Below, one piece after another: positions 44,014 through 53,282 of a stretch of DNA of 64,000 nucleotides. The translations under genes were made by a program, and so were the position numbers. Position 1 is the first letter of the stretch, and the number at the start of each line of letters is the position of its first letter. A model generated the notes under the pieces. The model searched no databases. It was not told the origin of the DNA and saw nothing but the letters and a program-made list of their open reading frames with translations. The stretch comes from Aurantiacibacter luteus. GTDB taxonomy: Bacteria; Pseudomonadota; Alphaproteobacteria; Sphingomonadales; Sphingomonadaceae. Location: assembly GCF_001010945.1 (NCBI RefSeq), contig NZ_LBHB01000001.1, forward strand, positions 1,116,001 through 1,180,000. Direction: 5' to 3'.

Positions 44014-46512
44014 ATGACTTATGCTTCGAAGAACCTTGTGCGCTCCATGTCCCTGCGGGCCGCCGCGATGGCAGCGGTCGCCACCAGCGTGATGACGGTG
44101 CCCGCCTTCCAGTCGCAGGCCCGGGCACAAGCGCTGCAGCCGGTGGTCGACGTGTGTACCGGCATCACGCTGGAACAAAGCGCCCTGCGCGATATCCTCG
44201 AAACCACCGTCGTGCCGACCGCCAGCGGGCTGGAGGCGCTGTATGATGATTTGCTGACCGTGCAGATCGCGCTGCTGCCGCTACTTTCGATTCCCGACGT
44301 CGACCTGGGCGTGGCCGCGACGACGCAGTCGCTCGCCAATGGCGATCCTATCTCGCTCCAGGTGCTCGACCGCGACGGCAACATCGTCTCGCCCGGAGAC
44401 TGCAACCTCGCGGCTGACGGATATACGCTCAACACCCCCGCTGGCCTTGCCATCGGTGGCAATCAGATCACCGGGCTGGGCAGCGGAGCTCCCGCCAGCG
44501 CCGCGGAGCTCGATGCCATCGCCTTCGGCAACGGTGCCATCACCGATCCCGGCGCTTTCAATGCCCTGGCGCTCGGCACCAATGCCCGCGTGACGGTTTC
44601 CAACAGCGTGGCACTCGGCGCGGGAAGTCTCGCCGACCGCGGGGCACTCACCGGGTATACCGCCGCTTTCCTTCCCGGCACGTTCGATAGCGTCGGCAGC
44701 GTCTCCGTCGGTGCTGCCGGGGCGCTTCGCCAGATCACCAATGTCGCTCCCGGAACCACCGCGAGCGACGCGGCAACCGTGGGCCAGGTACAGGCCGCCA
44801 TCGACAGCGTGAATTCCGGTCTCGCCAACGCTGTCCAGTACGACGACGCCACGCAGGCCAGCGTCACGCTGGGCGGCGCAGGCGGATCGCTGGTGACCAA
44901 CGTCGCCGCGGGTAACGTGGCCGCCGGCTCCACCGATGCCGTCAATGGCTCGCAACTGGCCGCTACCAATGCGAACGTGGCGACTAACGGGGCAGCCATC
45001 GGCGCCTTGCAAACGGATGTAGGCACCCTGCAGGGACAGGTCGCTGCGAACACGGGCGCAATCGGCACGCTGCAGGGACAGGTGACCGCGAACACCGGCG
45101 ATATCGCCACCTTGCAGGGCCAGGTCGCCGCGAACACGGGCGATATCGCGGACCTGCAGAACATGGCGGTGATGTACGACGATCCCACCCACGCCAGTAT
45201 CACGCTGGACGGAGCGGGCGGAACGACGATCGGCAACGTGGCGCCGGGGCAGCTCAGTGCCGGCTCGACCGAAGCGGTCAATGGCGCGCAGCTCTTCGCC
45301 ACCAATCAGGCGGTCAGCGCGCTCGACGGGCGGGTGACGCAGAACGAGACCAACATCGCTGCCAATACCACGGCCATCGCCAATCTCTCCACCGGCATAA
45401 CGAACGTGCAGACCGACATCACCAATCTCGACGCGCGGGTGACGGTGAACGAGGGCGACATTGCCAACCTCGACGGGCGCGTGACGCTGGTGGAGGGTGA
45501 CGTGCTCGCGCTCGATGCAAGGGTGACCGTGACCGAGGGCGACATCACCAACCTCGGCTCGCGGGTGACCGTCAATGAAACCGACATCACCAACCTGGGC
45601 GCCCGCGTGACCGTCAACGAAGGTGACATAGCGAACCTGGATAACCGCGTGACGACGAACACGTCGAACATCGTCTCCATCGGGGCGCAGGTTACGACGA
45701 ACACCACGAACATCGCCCAGGTGCAGGCGCAGGTCGACAACGTTCCCGTGGGTTACGTTTCGGATGCCGATGGCTCCACCCCCAGCGCGGTGCCGACCAA
45801 TACTGCGGCTTTCGAAGGCGCAGGCGGCGGTGCGGTCCGAGTGACGAACGTTGCAGCCGGCAACCTGGCGGCGGGATCGACCGATGCCGTCAATGGCGGG
45901 CAGCTGGCGGCCACCAATGCGCAGGTCGCGGTGAACCGGACCGACATCGATCGCAACACCGCCGATATCGCGATACTCAACACCAGCTATGCCAACAGCC
46001 CGCGCGCCGCCGTGCAGTACGCCAATGCAGCCACGCCGACGCAGGCCAACGGCGGCACGGTAACGCAGGACGTGACGCTGGTGGGCGCGAATGTCGCCGA
46101 GCCGGTACGGCTGCATAATGTCGCCGCCGGAACGCTTGCCAACGACGCGGTCAACGTGGCGCAGCTTAACAACGGGCTCAGTTGCGTGCTGGCCGATGCC
46201 GTCAGTTATACCGACGAGCAGTTCGCCCTGCTCGGTGCCGGGATCGACGCGCTGGGCTTCGATCTGGCCGAACTGCGCGACGAAGCCTTTGCCGGAAGTG
46301 CCGCAGCGATGGCGGTGGCCGGCATCCCGCAGACCATGGAGGCGGGACAGTCCATGTTGGGCGGCGGCGTCGGCCACTATCGCGGCGAAACAGCCTTCGC
46401 CATCGGCCTGTCGACGACCTTCAACGACGGGCGCGGCGTGGTGAAGGCCGGCGGAACGCTCGACACCAACGGTCATGGCGGTTTCTCGGTCGGTGCCGGC
46501 TTCGGTTTCTGA
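44014..46512 (+). CDS. YadA-type trimeric autotransporter adhesin
   Basis: An 832-residue surface adhesin. An extended signal region with basic residues ends in AQALQ. Then come head repeats of YadA type (DAIAFGNGAI, NALALGTNA, NSVALGAGS, SVSVGAAG), neck motifs (VNGSQLAATN, VNGAQLFATN, VNGGQLAATN), a long coiled-coil stalk made of 14-residue repeats, and a C-terminal membrane anchor (GGGVGHYRGETAFAIGLS...GGFSVGAGFGF, ending in Phe). Type V secretion systems of this kind bind surfaces or host cells and aid biofilm formation. ATG 44014 has AAAGGA at 44001-44006. It follows the GAF-like ORF by 35 bases and is probably in the same operon. Confidence 0.94.
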   Translation: MTYASKNLVRSMSLRAAAMAAVATSVMTVPAFQSQARAQALQPVVDVCTGITLEQSALRDILETTVVPTASGLEALYDDLLTVQIALLPLLSIPDVDLGVAATTQSLANGDPISLQVLDRDGNIVSPGDCNLAADGYTLNTPAGLAIGGNQITGLGSGAPASAAELDAIAFGNGAITDPGAFNALALGTNARVTVSNSVALGAGSLADRGALTGYTAAFLPGTFDSVGSVSVGAAGALRQITNVAPGTTASDAATVGQVQAAIDSVNSGLANAVQYDDATQASVTLGGAGGSLVTNVAAGNVAAGSTDAVNGSQLAATNANVATNGAAIGALQTDVGTLQGQVAANTGAIGTLQGQVTANTGDIATLQGQVAANTGDIADLQNMAVMYDDPTHASITLDGAGGTTIGNVAPGQLSAGSTEAVNGAQLFATNQAVSALDGRVTQNETNIAANTTAIANLSTGITNVQTDITNLDARVTVNEGDIANLDGRVTLVEGDVLALDARVTVTEGDITNLGSRVTVNETDITNLGARVTVNEGDIANLDNRVTTNTSNIVSIGAQVTTNTTNIAQVQAQVDNVPVGYVSDADGSTPSAVPTNTAAFEGAGGGAVRVTNVAAGNLAAGSTDAVNGGQLAATNAQVAVNRTDIDRNTADIAILNTSYANSPRAAVQYANAATPTQANGGTVTQDVTLVGANVAEPVRLHNVAAGTLANDAVNVAQLNNGLSCVLADAVSYTDEQFALLGAGIDALGFDLAELRDEAFAGSAAAMAVAGIPQTMEAGQSMLGGGVGHYRGETAFAIGLSTTFNDGRGVVKAGGTLDTNGHGGFSVGAGFGF
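45022..45147 (+). repeat. 42-bp in-frame repeats (x3) in adhesin stalk, block 1
   Basis: Three tandem 42-base units encode the 14-residue pattern GTLQGQV(A/T)ANTG(A/D)I. They are nearly identical in sequence, which suggests recent expansion and potential for length variation in the coiled-coil stalk. Confidence 0.8.
45424..45717 (+). repeat. 42-bp in-frame repeats (x7) in adhesin stalk, block 2
   Basis: Seven tandem 42-base units encode the 14-residue pattern N(L)DxRVTVNEGDIA, with the last two decaying to NTTNIA variants. The periodic valine/isoleucine/leucine positions fit a right- or left-handed trimeric coiled coil. Confidence 0.8.
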
Positions 46513-46536
46513 CACTAGCCATCGAATGTATCCGGG

Positions 46537-46568
46537 AAGGCCGGCTCCACGCGTGGGGGCCGGCCTTT
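46537..46568 (+). terminator. Intrinsic terminator after the adhesin gene
   Basis: Inverted repeat AAGGCCGGC / GCCGGCCTT with a 13-base loop, followed by a short TTT, 25 bases after the adhesin stop codon. Confidence 0.75.
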
Positions 46569-46600
46569 CGCGTTGGCACGCGGACGACTAGAACCTTGGC

Positions 46601-47134
46601 ATGTCGCTGCGCCGCATCTTCATCGCCCTCCGCCCGCCGGACAGTGTTTGCGAGGCCCTGCTCGATACCATGGAAGGCGTCCCGGGCGCGCGCTGGCAGG
46701 ATGCCGACAACCTGCACGTAACCCTGCGCTTCATCGGCGAGGTCGACCGCCATGCCTTTGCCGATGTCATCACCGCCATGGAGAGCGTGTCGCTGCACCC
46801 GTTCGAGATAAAGGTGGCCGGGGTCGGTCACTTCGAGGGACGAAACCGCCCGCGCGCCTTGTGGGCTAGGGTAGAGCCGAGCGCGTCGCTCGCCGACCTG
46901 CAGCACAGCGTAGAGATAGCGTGCCGACGCGCAGGCATGTCGCCGGAAACGCGCAGGTTCGTGCCGCATATCACGCTCGCCCGGCTGAACGCGGGCAGTG
47001 CCCCGATCGGCGATTGGCTGGCGGCCAACGGCGCGCTCGCCTTGCCATCTTGGCGGGCCGAAAGCTTCGCCCTGTTCGAGAGCGAGCTCGGCAGATCGGA
47101 AGCGATTTACCAGGAAATCGCGCAATTCCCATAA
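46601..47134 (+). CDS. thpR: RNA 2',3'-cyclic phosphodiesterase ThpR
   Basis: A 177-residue member of the 2H phosphoesterase family. Both HxT motifs are present, HVTLRF (~residue 39) and HITLAR (~residue 125). These enzymes open 2',3'-cyclic phosphates at RNA ends and can ligate tRNA halves in vitro. Length and order match the family. The start MSLRRIFIAL is the standard N-terminus; it lies just past the adhesin terminator. Confidence 0.93.
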   Translation: MSLRRIFIALRPPDSVCEALLDTMEGVPGARWQDADNLHVTLRFIGEVDRHAFADVITAMESVSLHPFEIKVAGVGHFEGRNRPRALWARVEPSASLADLQHSVEIACRRAGMSPETRRFVPHITLARLNAGSAPIGDWLAANGALALPSWRAESFALFESELGRSEAIYQEIAQFP

Positions 47135-47317
47135 TTTACCGCGCGTGCGGACGTCTTTCGCGTCGTCAAGCGATACGGTGCAGGATGGTGGATTCCTCGG
47201 ATGAAGCGTGGACCTGTCGTCCCCGTTGCCCGTTGGTTGTTTGAACGAGAACCCAAGGGGCGAGGTGCGCCACGCGAAACTCAGGCAGCGCCGCCCGCAA
47301 CAAAGAATTGGAATGCC

Positions 47318-48181
47318 ATGTCCAGCGTGACTTCTCAGGATAAAAGGAGCGGGCCAAGCCTCGTCTCCGCCGACGGCTCGAGCCATCCCCCCGCCCCGCC
47401 CCGCACGACGCCGACCGCCGCGCAAAAGGAGTTGGGCTCCGCGCTGCAGTGGATGCGGATGGAGATGGTGCAGGAATTCAACCGCCGCCTGCGCCGCAAG
47501 TCCAGCGCCGATCGCCGGGCGCGCGAGCTGGGCAACCGGATGATCAAGCGCAAGGCCGCGCTCGCCATGTCGGCCGCGGTCATGGCGGCGAGCCCTGGCA
47601 TGGTCGACCTCGACAGGGCGAGCTATTCGGTCAGCGTCGCCACCAACCCCTACGACGTGCGGATGCCCGCATTCACGCTGACGGCAAGCGAGGCGATGAA
47701 GGAAGCCTTGGCCGAGGAAGAAGGCGTGCGCCTGACAGTCTACCGCGACGTGGCCGGCTATCCCACGGTCGGGGTCGGTCATCTCGTGACGCCCGAAGAC
47801 AATCTGAAGGTCGGTGATCGCATTTCGTACGAACGCGCGCTCGCGCTGCTTGAGGGCGATCTGAAGACGGCGGAAGAGGGTGTGCGAAATCTCGTCGGCG
47901 ACCTGGCGCTCTACCAGAACGAGTTCGATGCCTTGGTCGACCTTGTCTACAACGTCGGCAGCGGCAACGTATCGGAACGCGAAAGTCCGCGTCTGAACAA
48001 GGCGATCGCCGAGCGCGATTACCAAGGCATCGCGGATGAGCTCAATTATCACCACGCAGGCGGTTCGGTAGCGAACGGCCTCGTTTTTCGGAGCGAGCGC
48101 CGCGCGGCCATTTTCCAGGAAGCCGCCTATTCCGACCCGCGGCCCGCGCACATGAGCGTGTCCGGCAACATCCGGACCTGA
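47318..48181 (+). CDS. GH24 lysozyme-family muramidase with basic N-terminus
   Basis: A protein of about 287 residues whose C-terminal ~150 residues form a glycoside hydrolase 24 (T4-lysozyme-like) domain. The Glu-8x-Asp-x5-Thr catalytic pattern appears in EGVRLTVYRDVAGYPTVGVGH. The N-terminal part is basic (RRLRRKSSADRRARELGNRMIKRK) and contains a hydrophobic Ala/Met segment that could be an uncleaved signal or anchor. No holin or other phage gene is nearby, so this is likely a host gene. The start is uncertain: ATG 47318 is my choice; ATG 47201 adds 39 residues. Confidence 0.82.
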   Translation: MSSVTSQDKRSGPSLVSADGSSHPPAPPRTTPTAAQKELGSALQWMRMEMVQEFNRRLRRKSSADRRARELGNRMIKRKAALAMSAAVMAASPGMVDLDRASYSVSVATNPYDVRMPAFTLTASEAMKEALAEEEGVRLTVYRDVAGYPTVGVGHLVTPEDNLKVGDRISYERALALLEGDLKTAEEGVRNLVGDLALYQNEFDALVDLVYNVGSGNVSERESPRLNKAIAERDYQGIADELNYHHAGGSVANGLVFRSERRAAIFQEAAYSDPRPAHMSVSGNIRT

Positions 48182-48245
48182 TCGACGCAATTCTATCGCG
48201 TCCGCCCTTGTCTCGGCGGGCCACGCCAACCAATGACAGAGACCG

Positions 48246-48881
48246 ATGAAACCTCGTCTCGCCATATTCACCATTGCGCTCGCCATCTTGATGCTGGCGG
48301 GCTGCAACGGTGCCGATCCGAATACCCAGTCACGCGAAGAGACCATCGTCGCAGGCCTTCCGCAGGGGTCGCTCGACGCGGCGCAGGATTGCCTGCTGGT
48401 CATCTGGGACGCGCAGGCGGAACCGAACCGCGACTTCGACCGTGCCCATGACAGCGTGGAGGGCGGAGCAATCTCCTGCGCCACCGGCACCAGCGCCAGC
48501 GAGTTCGAGGCCGCGCTCGCGGCAATTCGTGCCGCCGCCGCGGCCAATGACCGGGCGGCACTGGTGCGCGAACTTGGCCTGCCACTGCTCTACATCGATG
48601 CGGAGGGCAACCGCCGCGAACTGACCGATGAACTGGCGGAAGAGGGCTTCGACGAAGTCTTTTCGCCGGAAATGCTGGAGATGATGCAGGACCTGTCGCT
48701 CGAAGACATCACCGTGGTCCCTGACCAGGGCGCTTTCTTCAAGCTGGGCTCGCTGTGGCTGGTCGCCGACCGACAGGGCGGGCGACCGCGGCTGGTCACG
48801 GTCAACCGCCAAGCCTTTGCCGAGGCGGCCGAGGCGGCGAGCGAGGTTGCCGCGCAGGAAGCCCCCGCGACACCTCTCTGA
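48246..48881 (+). CDS. Lipoprotein of unknown function (211 aa)
   Basis: The N-terminus has a clear lipobox (ALAILMLAGCN). The remainder is acidic and Ala-rich, with two cysteines (QDCLLVI and ISCATG) and segments such as FSPEMLEMMQDLSLEDI and FFKLGSLWLVADRQGG. I do not recognise the family. It stands alone between the lysozyme and the M3 peptidase, all on the plus strand. Confidence 0.78.
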   Translation: MKPRLAIFTIALAILMLAGCNGADPNTQSREETIVAGLPQGSLDAAQDCLLVIWDAQAEPNRDFDRAHDSVEGGAISCATGTSASEFEAALAAIRAAAAANDRAALVRELGLPLLYIDAEGNRRELTDELAEEGFDEVFSPEMLEMMQDLSLEDITVVPDQGAFFKLGSLWLVADRQGGRPRLVTVNRQAFAEAAEAASEVAAQEAPATPL

Positions 48882-49029
48882 CGGAGCGCGGGAAACCGAA
48901 ACCGGCCTTCGCCGTTCAGCTTGGAGGCATCCGCTCCTGCTATACCCGTTTCAAACCGGTTTCCGTCGCAACCAAAAGCTGCAACAAGCCGGTATCGCTA
49001 GTTTTAAAACACAAGAGAGAGTCGCCCGA

Positions 49030-51243
49030 ATGCGCAAACTACCCCTCCTCGCCTCCACCACGCTGATGGCTCTCGCGGCCGCCGGTTGCACCACCACCAT
49101 GCCGGAGGGCGATATGGCCACCATGCCGGGCGAGGTCGCCTACAACCCCGAGATTCCCGCCGCGACCAGCATCTTTGGCCAGCCATCCCCGCTGCCGTTC
49201 CAGGCGCCGCAGTTCGACCGCGTCAGCGACAACCAGTGGCAGGGCATCATCGAAGAGGCGATCGCCATCAACATGGCTGAGATCGAGGCCATCGCCAACA
49301 ATCCCAACCCGCCGACCTTCGCCAACACCATCGTCGCGCTCGAGGATGCCGGACGGGTCTATGCCCGCGCCACCGCGCCGTTCGACCAGCTGGTGAGCGC
49401 GAACACCAACGACGTGCTCAACGCCGCCGATGCCGCGCTCGCCCCGCAGCGTGCCGCCCTGTCGAGCGCCATGTATCTCAACCCCCGCCTGTTCCAGCGC
49501 GTCAAGGCGGTCTACGACAACCGTGCCGCCATGAGCATGACGCCCGAGAGCGCGATGCTGCTCGAGACCATGTACGCCGACTTCGTCCACGAGGGCGCAC
49601 AGCTGACCCCGGCGGCACAGACCGAGCTTCGCCAGATCAACGAGCGCCTTTCCGCCCTGCAGGCAGAGATCAGCACCGACATCACCGATGGTGCCGCCGC
49701 CGGTGCGCTGATCGTCGACAGTCGCGAAGAGCTCGCCGGCCTGTCCGACGCGCAGATCGCCGCCGCCGCTGCCGCCGCCACGGAGCGTGGCCAGCGCGGC
49801 AAGTATCTGCTCAGCCTGTCGAACACCACCAGCCAGCCTTTGCTCGGCCAGTTGCAAAACCGCTCCGTGCGCGAGCGGCTGTACAACGCCAGCATCGCCC
49901 GCAACCAGAGCGGCGCGAACAACACGCTGCCCAACATCGCCGAGATCATCCGCCTGCGCACGCGCATCGCCGAGCTGTTCGGCGCGCCGGACTACGCCAC
50001 CTGGCAGATGTACGATCGCTATGCCCAGAACCCGGAGACCGCGATCAACTTCATGACGCAGATGGTGCCCGCCCTGCGCGCCACGCAGGACCGCGAGGCC
50101 GGCGTGCTGCAGGCCCGCGCCCGGCAGGAAGACCCCAACCTGACGCTGCAGGCATGGGACTGGCCCTACTATGCCGAGATGGTCCGCCGCGAACGCTATG
50201 CGCTCGATAACGAGGAGCTGAAGCAATACTTCGTCGTCGACAACGTGCTGGAAGACGGCGTCTTCTACATGGCCAACCAGCTTTACGGCCTGACGTTCGA
50301 GAAGCGCAGCGACATCCCGGTCTACGACGACAGCATCACGGTCTACACCGTCAAGGATGCCGACGGGTCGGACCTGGCGCTGTTCTACTTCGACCCCTTC
50401 GCGCGCGACAACAAGTCGGGCGGCGCGTGGATGAACAACTACGTCGAGCAGAGCCGCGCGCTGGGCCTGCGCCCTGTCATCTCCAACACACTCAACATCG
50501 CCCAGCCCGCCGAAGGACAGCCGGCGCTGGCGACCTGGGACGACGTAACGACCATGTTCCACGAGTTCGGCCATGCCCTGCACGGCATGTTCGCCGACCA
50601 GGAGTACACTTCGCTCTCGGGCACCAACACTGCGCGCGACTGGGTGGAATTCCCCAGCCAGTTCCACGAGCCCTTCGCCGCCCGCCCCGAGGTGATGCAG
50701 CGTTATGCCCGTCACTGGCAGACCGGAGAGGTAATCCCCGACCGCCTCGTGCAGGCCATCGACCGCTCGAGCCGCTTCGATCAGGGCTACAGCTTCGGCG
50801 AGGTCATTGCCGCCTCGCTGCTCGACATGGAGTGGCACGCACTCTCGCCTAGCGAAGTGCCGACCGACGTCATGGCCTTCGAGGGGCAGGCGCTCAGCCG
50901 CCTTGGCCTGCGCACCGATCTCGTGCAGCCGCGCTACAAGACGCCGTACTTCCGGCACATCTGGAACCACGGATACCAGGCCGGTTACTACAGCTACACC
51001 TGGACCGAGATGCTGGCGCACGATGCCTACGAATACGTCGTGGCGAACGGCGGCATGAACCGGCAGATGGGCGACCGCATTCGTCGCACCTTCCTCGGCC
51101 AGGGTCATTCGAAGACCTACGACCAGATGTACCGCGACTTCACCGGCCACGCCCCGCGCGTCGAGCCGCTGCTCGAAGCGCGTGGTCTAGTGGCTGCTGA
51201 CGACAACTCGCAGGAAGACATCGGCGCGACCGGCGCGGAGTAA
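49030..51243 (+). CDS. M3 family metallopeptidase, Dcp-like, exported lipoprotein
   Basis: A 737-residue zinc peptidase of the M3 (oligopeptidase/dipeptidyl carboxypeptidase) family. The zinc site HEFGHALH and downstream Glu (in FPSQFHEPF) are intact, and the C-terminal helical domain ends with TGHAPRVEPLLEARGL. Unlike cytosolic Dcp, this protein has a lipoprotein signal (LMALAAAGCTT), so it acts in the periplasm on short peptides. ATG 49030 follows GAGAGA. A terminator lies 20 bases after the stop. Confidence 0.92.
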   Translation: MRKLPLLASTTLMALAAAGCTTTMPEGDMATMPGEVAYNPEIPAATSIFGQPSPLPFQAPQFDRVSDNQWQGIIEEAIAINMAEIEAIANNPNPPTFANTIVALEDAGRVYARATAPFDQLVSANTNDVLNAADAALAPQRAALSSAMYLNPRLFQRVKAVYDNRAAMSMTPESAMLLETMYADFVHEGAQLTPAAQTELRQINERLSALQAEISTDITDGAAAGALIVDSREELAGLSDAQIAAAAAAATERGQRGKYLLSLSNTTSQPLLGQLQNRSVRERLYNASIARNQSGANNTLPNIAEIIRLRTRIAELFGAPDYATWQMYDRYAQNPETAINFMTQMVPALRATQDREAGVLQARARQEDPNLTLQAWDWPYYAEMVRRERYALDNEELKQYFVVDNVLEDGVFYMANQLYGLTFEKRSDIPVYDDSITVYTVKDADGSDLALFYFDPFARDNKSGGAWMNNYVEQSRALGLRPVISNTLNIAQPAEGQPALATWDDVTTMFHEFGHALHGMFADQEYTSLSGTNTARDWVEFPSQFHEPFAARPEVMQRYARHWQTGEVIPDRLVQAIDRSSRFDQGYSFGEVIAASLLDMEWHALSPSEVPTDVMAFEGQALSRLGLRTDLVQPRYKTPYFRHIWNHGYQAGYYSYTWTEMLAHDAYEYVVANGGMNRQMGDRIRRTFLGQGHSKTYDQMYRDFTGHAPRVEPLLEARGLVAADDNSQEDIGATGAE

Positions 51244-51263
51244 TCCTCGAAGCGACAATCGAG

Positions 51264-51300
51264 AAGGGCCGTTGGAGCGATCCGGCGGCCCTTTTCTTTC
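51264..51300 (+). terminator. Intrinsic terminator after the M3 peptidase gene
   Basis: AAGGGCCG (51264-51271) pairs with CGGCCCTT (51286-51293), followed by TTTCTTTC. It also overlaps the end of the convergent B12 operon, whose last gene stops at 51299. Confidence 0.82.
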
Positions 51301-51595
51301 ACGCGCGCAACTTGCCGCGCAGGTCCAGCGACCGCCGGTTGAGCGCGGCCAGGTCCGCGCTCCCCGCCAGAGCTGCCTCCCCCAGCGCGACGGCCTGCGC
51401 CAGCACCTCGTCCGGTGCCTCGCGATAGGCAGGTGCGGCAATGACCTCGCGCCACGGCCTGCCGACCGCGTTGTCGAGCAGGATGCGCTGGAAGCAGTGG
51501 TCGAAGCGAACGGGCCAGCCGCGCTCGGCGGCAACTGCGGGCATGTCCTCGCGAGTGAGCGCGAACCAGCGGGCTTCGAGTTCCTCGCGTGTCAT
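51299..51595 (-). CDS. Small protein of unknown function in B12 operon (98 aa)
   Basis: A 98-residue soluble protein beginning MTREELEARWFALTRED and containing RGWPVRFDHCFQRILLDNAVGRPW. I do not recognise the family. It is coupled to the ABC ATPase gene by an ATGA overlap (51592-51595) and is the last gene of the riboswitch-controlled operon. The composition (charged, with His and Cys in FDHCFQRI) does not suggest a membrane role. A cobalamin-related cytosolic function is only implied by its place. Confidence 0.75.
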   Translation of the reverse strand: MTREELEARWFALTREDMPAVAAERGWPVRFDHCFQRILLDNAVGRPWREVIAAPAYREAPDEVLAQAVALGEAALAGSADLAALNRRSLDLRGKLRA

Positions 51596-52323
51596 CCGTG
51601 GACGACGAGTGCGCGTGCTTGCGGTTCCCCCGTCCATCGGGCCGTGACGCCCCAGACACGGGCGATGATTTCGTCTGACAAGGCCTCGTCCGGCGATCCG
51701 TCCGCCGCCAGCGCGCCATCGTCCAGAACGAGCACGCGGTCGGCGTGGTTCATGGCGATGGTAAGATCGTGGACGACGATGACGACACCGCGCCTGGCCT
51801 TCGCCTCGGCACGCAGCACGCGCAGCAGGGCAAGTTGATGGCCGATGTCGAGCGCGGCGAACGGTTCGTCGGCGAGTATCCACTCGGGCTCCCCCGCCAG
51901 CACCCGCGCCAGCAAGGCCCGCGCCCGCTCCCCGCCCGACAGCGTCGAGACCGGGCGCGCGGCAAAGGCATCGAGGTCGCAAGACCCCAGCGCCCGCGCC
52001 ACAGCTTCGTCACCCTTGTCGCCATGCGGCAGGCGACCCAGCGCGACGAGATTGCTCACGCTGACATCCCAGGCGACTTCGCCCGTCTGCGGCAGGTAGC
52101 CGATAGCCCGCGCCCGCTCGCGCGGCGGCAATGAAGAAAGCGCCCGCTCGCCCAGCCGCGCCACGCCCGTATCGGGTGCCAGCAAGCCCGCCAGCACGGA
52201 CAAGAGCGTCGACTTGCCCGCGCCATTGGGGCCGCAGATGGCGGTGATGCGCCCCGGCTCCAGCGCGGCGGATACGCCGGCCAGGCGTCCGGCCAGTGCC
52301 ACGTCTTTGGCAACCAGGCTCAT
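51592..52323 (-). CDS. btuD: ABC transporter ATP-binding protein (cobalamin import, BtuD-like)
   Basis: A 243-residue ATPase with Walker A CGPNGAGKST near residue 30, signature LSGGERARALLA, Walker B ILADEPFAALD, and the switch His in VVHDL. This is the FepC/BtuD type that powers import with a FecCD permease. Overlaps of four bases on both sides place it in the operon. Read with the riboswitch, the likely cargo is vitamin B12, although family members also carry ferric siderophores and hemin. Confidence 0.92.
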   Translation of the reverse strand: MSLVAKDVALAGRLAGVSAALEPGRITAICGPNGAGKSTLLSVLAGLLAPDTGVARLGERALSSLPPRERARAIGYLPQTGEVAWDVSVSNLVALGRLPHGDKGDEAVARALGSCDLDAFAARPVSTLSGGERARALLARVLAGEPEWILADEPFAALDIGHQLALLRVLRAEAKARRGVVIVVHDLTIAMNHADRVLVLDDGALAADGSPDEALSDEIIARVWGVTARWTGEPQARALVVHG

Positions 52324-53282
52324 GCCAGCCCCCTTCGCATCCGCAGCAGCAGCCAGAGGAAGAACGGAGCGCCGATCAGCGACAGCGCGATGCCCAGCAG
52401 CAGCTCGGTGACGAGCGGGAGCACGCGGCAGACCATGTCCGCCACCAGCACCAGCAGCGCGCCCGCCAGCGCGCTCGGCACGATCAGGCTGGAGGGGCGG
52501 CGGTCGGTGAAGGGCCGCACGAGGTGGGGCACGATCAGCCCGACGAAGCCGATGATGCCCGCCACCGCCACGCCGCTTCCAACGGTCAGCGCAGTCCCGG
52601 CGACCATCAGCCACAGCAGCCGCCGCGGGTCCACGCCCATCGAGCGCGCCGCAGCTTCTCCCAGCGTCAGAGCGTCGAGCGAACGCCCCGCGCGCCACAG
52701 CAGCACCACCCCTGTCGCGGTAAGCGGCGCGGCGATCGAGACGTCCTGCCAGCTGCGGTCGGTCAGCGCGCCCATCAGCCAGGTGACGATCGAGCTCATG
52801 GCAAAGGCATTGGGCGCGAGGCTGATGACGAGGCTGGTCAGCGCGCCCGCGAGGCTGGCGATCATCATGCCCGCCAGCGTGAACAGCGCGATGCCGTTGG
52901 CCGGGCTCGCCGTACGCCCGGCAATCAGCGCCAGCAGCGCCATCGCCCCGCCCGCGCCGACGAGCGCAAAGGCAGGCAGCATCCACGCCGCGCTCACGCC
53001 AATGAACAGCGCCAGCACCGCGCCCAGCGCCGCTCCGGGCGCTATGCCGAACAGTCCGGGGTCGGCGAGCGGATTGCGAAGGTATCCCTGCATCGCCGCG
53101 CCCGCCGCCCCCAGTCCGCCGCCGAGCACCAGCGCCAGCACCGCGCGCGGCAGGCGCAGCTCGGCAAGGATCAGCGCGGCGTTGGGGGTAGAGGCCGGAT
53201 CGATCCACACCCGCCCTGCCAGCAGCGAGAGCGGCACGGCGAGCGCCAGCAGCGCCGCGAGGACGAGGACCGGGCGCGTCAT
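52320..53282 (-). CDS. btuC: FecCD-type ABC permease (cobalamin import, BtuC-like)
   Basis: A 320-residue permease with about ten transmembrane helices, of the FecCD/BtuC family. Diagnostic segments are LRLPRAVLALVLGGGLGAAGAAMQGYLRNPLADPG near the N-terminus (shown here in short: PRAVLALVLGGGLG) and the cytoplasmic loop GEAAARSMGV that contacts the ATPase, then GFVGLIVPHLVRP. ATG 53282 overlaps the stop of the binding-protein gene. A single permease gene implies a homodimer. Confidence 0.93.
   Translation of the reverse strand: MTRPVLVLAALLALAVPLSLLAGRVWIDPASTPNAALILAELRLPRAVLALVLGGGLGAAGAAMQGYLRNPLADPGLFGIAPGAALGAVLALFIGVSAAWMLPAFALVGAGGAMALLALIAGRTASPANGIALFTLAGMMIASLAGALTSLVISLAPNAFAMSSIVTWLMGALTDRSWQDVSIAAPLTATGVVLLWRAGRSLDALTLGEAAARSMGVDPRRLLWLMVAGTALTVGSGVAVAGIIGFVGLIVPHLVRPFTDRRPSSLIVPSALAGALLVLVADMVCRVLPLVTELLLGIALSLIGAPFFLWLLLRMRRGLA

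Noticed and set aside
45022-45717. CRISPR-like array
   Set aside because: Units are contiguous, in frame and part of the adhesin coding sequence; there are no spacers.
44281-46515. Long minus-strand ORF opposite the adhesin
   Set aside because: A shadow of the repeat-rich adhesin; His/Arg/Val-rich with no domain.
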